Assembly: GCA_965194515.1 (NCBI GenBank)
Contig: OZ239146.1
Location: 1,984,001-2,048,000 of the forward strand
Source of the DNA: Acidimicrobilacustris europaeus
Lineage (GTDB): Bacteria; Actinomycetota; Acidimicrobiia; Acidimicrobiales; Acidimicrobilacustridaceae
Length of the DNA: 64,000 nt
Direction: 5' to 3'
Positions 63,595 through 64,000 of the stretch are shown piece by piece. Position numbers and translations under genes: made by a program. How positions within the stretch are numbered: the first letter of the stretch is position 1; each line of letters opens with the position of its first letter. The notes under the pieces were generated by a model, which did not search any database, was not told the DNA's origin, and was given only the letters and a program-made list of their open reading frames with translations.

Positions 63595-64000
63595 TCAGAC
63601 AACCGACCACACACCGCGGGCACCGCTGCCTTCGACTTTGCCTTCATCGGCAAGCTTGCGCAGATGCGAGTGCACCGATCGCTTCGCCATCGGGATGAGC
63701 ACGGGATCGAGCTGCACATATGCCGCTTCGACGAGTTGTGCGATGCGCGCGCTACCCATCTCAATCAGTAAGCCATGGAGTTGTGCTTCGCGTTCGAGCC
63801 GATGGGCCACATACCAGTCGATGACCGCGTTTGGATCAGTGATGATGTGGCCATGGGCCGGAGCAATCGCCTTCAGCTTCAATGCCCGCACCTTCGCCAA
63901 CGACTCGAGATAGGCCCCCATATCGCCGTCCGGTGGCGTAATCACAACCGTTGAGCCCTGCATGATGTGATCGCCAGAAAACAGCATGCGTTCGTCCTCA
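63595..64000 (-). CDS. MBL-fold hydrolase, C-terminal part
   Basis: Runs off the right edge: the frame continues upstream past EDERMLFSGDHIMQGS, so the metal-binding N terminus lies outside. Visible are PAHGHIITDPNAVIDWYVAHRLERE and a winged-helix end, similar to LACTB2-type proteins, as in the forward MBL gene. Confidence 0.82.
   Translation of the reverse strand, partial: EDERMLFSGDHIMQGSTVVITPPDGDMGAYLESLAKVRALKLKAIAPAHGHIITDPNAVIDWYVAHRLEREAQLHGLLIEMGSARIAQLVEAAYVQLDPVLIPMAKRSVHSHLRKLADEGKVEGSGARGVWSVV

Overview
The window looks like chromosomal DNA of a moderately GC-rich actinomycete, most likely an uncultured Acidimicrobiia (Ilumatobacter-like) lineage. The signs are a mycothiol glycosyltransferase (mshA) beside its usual YbjN partner, a rex-hemA-hemC block, Orn, a CtpE-type ATPase, and many secreted proteins with Thr/Pro linkers. 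The lineage is an inference from gene content and style; no rRNA is present.

Layout. 0-3.3 kb: forward operon of two Gfo/Idh dehydrogenases (the first cut by the window edge), an alpha/beta hydrolase and an unusual fusion of a peptidase-S51/amidotransferase-like domain to a CysRS-type C-terminal domain. 3.3-6 kb: zinc-type ABC importer (znuA-znuC-znuB). 6-9 kb: small membrane protein, UPF0145 protein, SDR, TetR and a divergent SET-domain protein. 9-11 kb: secreted PstS-like protein and a Thr-rich secreted protein. 11-24 kb: an accessory-looking stretch with two transposase fragments and four same-strand copies (A-D) of a roughly 130-215 bp repeat. These copies separate gene sets (DUF1272/RidA/CGNR; ECF sigma/anti-sigma/YcnI-like pair/amidohydrolase; two very large secreted repeat proteins), and the last copy runs straight into tRNA-Arg(CCU). 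24-31.4 kb: Tat-exported sulfatase, HNH-like protein, two tandem branched-chain-amino-acid-type binding proteins, and an MFS pump with a divergent TetR across a large dyad. 32-35.2 kb: an NRAMP-like transporter downstream of a soluble MgtE-sensor/CBS protein, preceded by a 21-codon leader ORF with a near-perfect Shine-Dalgarno sequence. 35-38.7 kb: YaaA, CopA and CopZ. 38.7-44.4 kb: reverse run rex, siroheme synthase, hemA, hemC, SpoU methylase, Fe-S photolyase. 44.5-50 kb: membrane proteins, DUF62, proC, YbjN, mshA, MoaD-like. 50-55 kb: phosphatase, M48-like peptidase, methyltransferase, ChbG deacetylase, GT2 and PIG-V-like mannosyltransferase. 55-60 kb: tRNA-Lys, thioredoxin/DsbB pair, two universal stress proteins and a CtpE-like ATPase. 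60-64 kb: dut and orn (divergent, starts overlapping), two MBL-fold hydrolases around an MFS transporter.

The most interesting items are the leader ORF + MgtE-sensor + NRAMP arrangement (possible translation-coupled Mg2+/Mn2+ control), the repeat family that seems related to the tRNA-Arg 5' region, the S51-CysRS domain fusion, and the seven-repeat secreted protein with 378-bp tandem modules shared with its neighbour. All functional assignments rest on reading motifs and layout; no database search was made.
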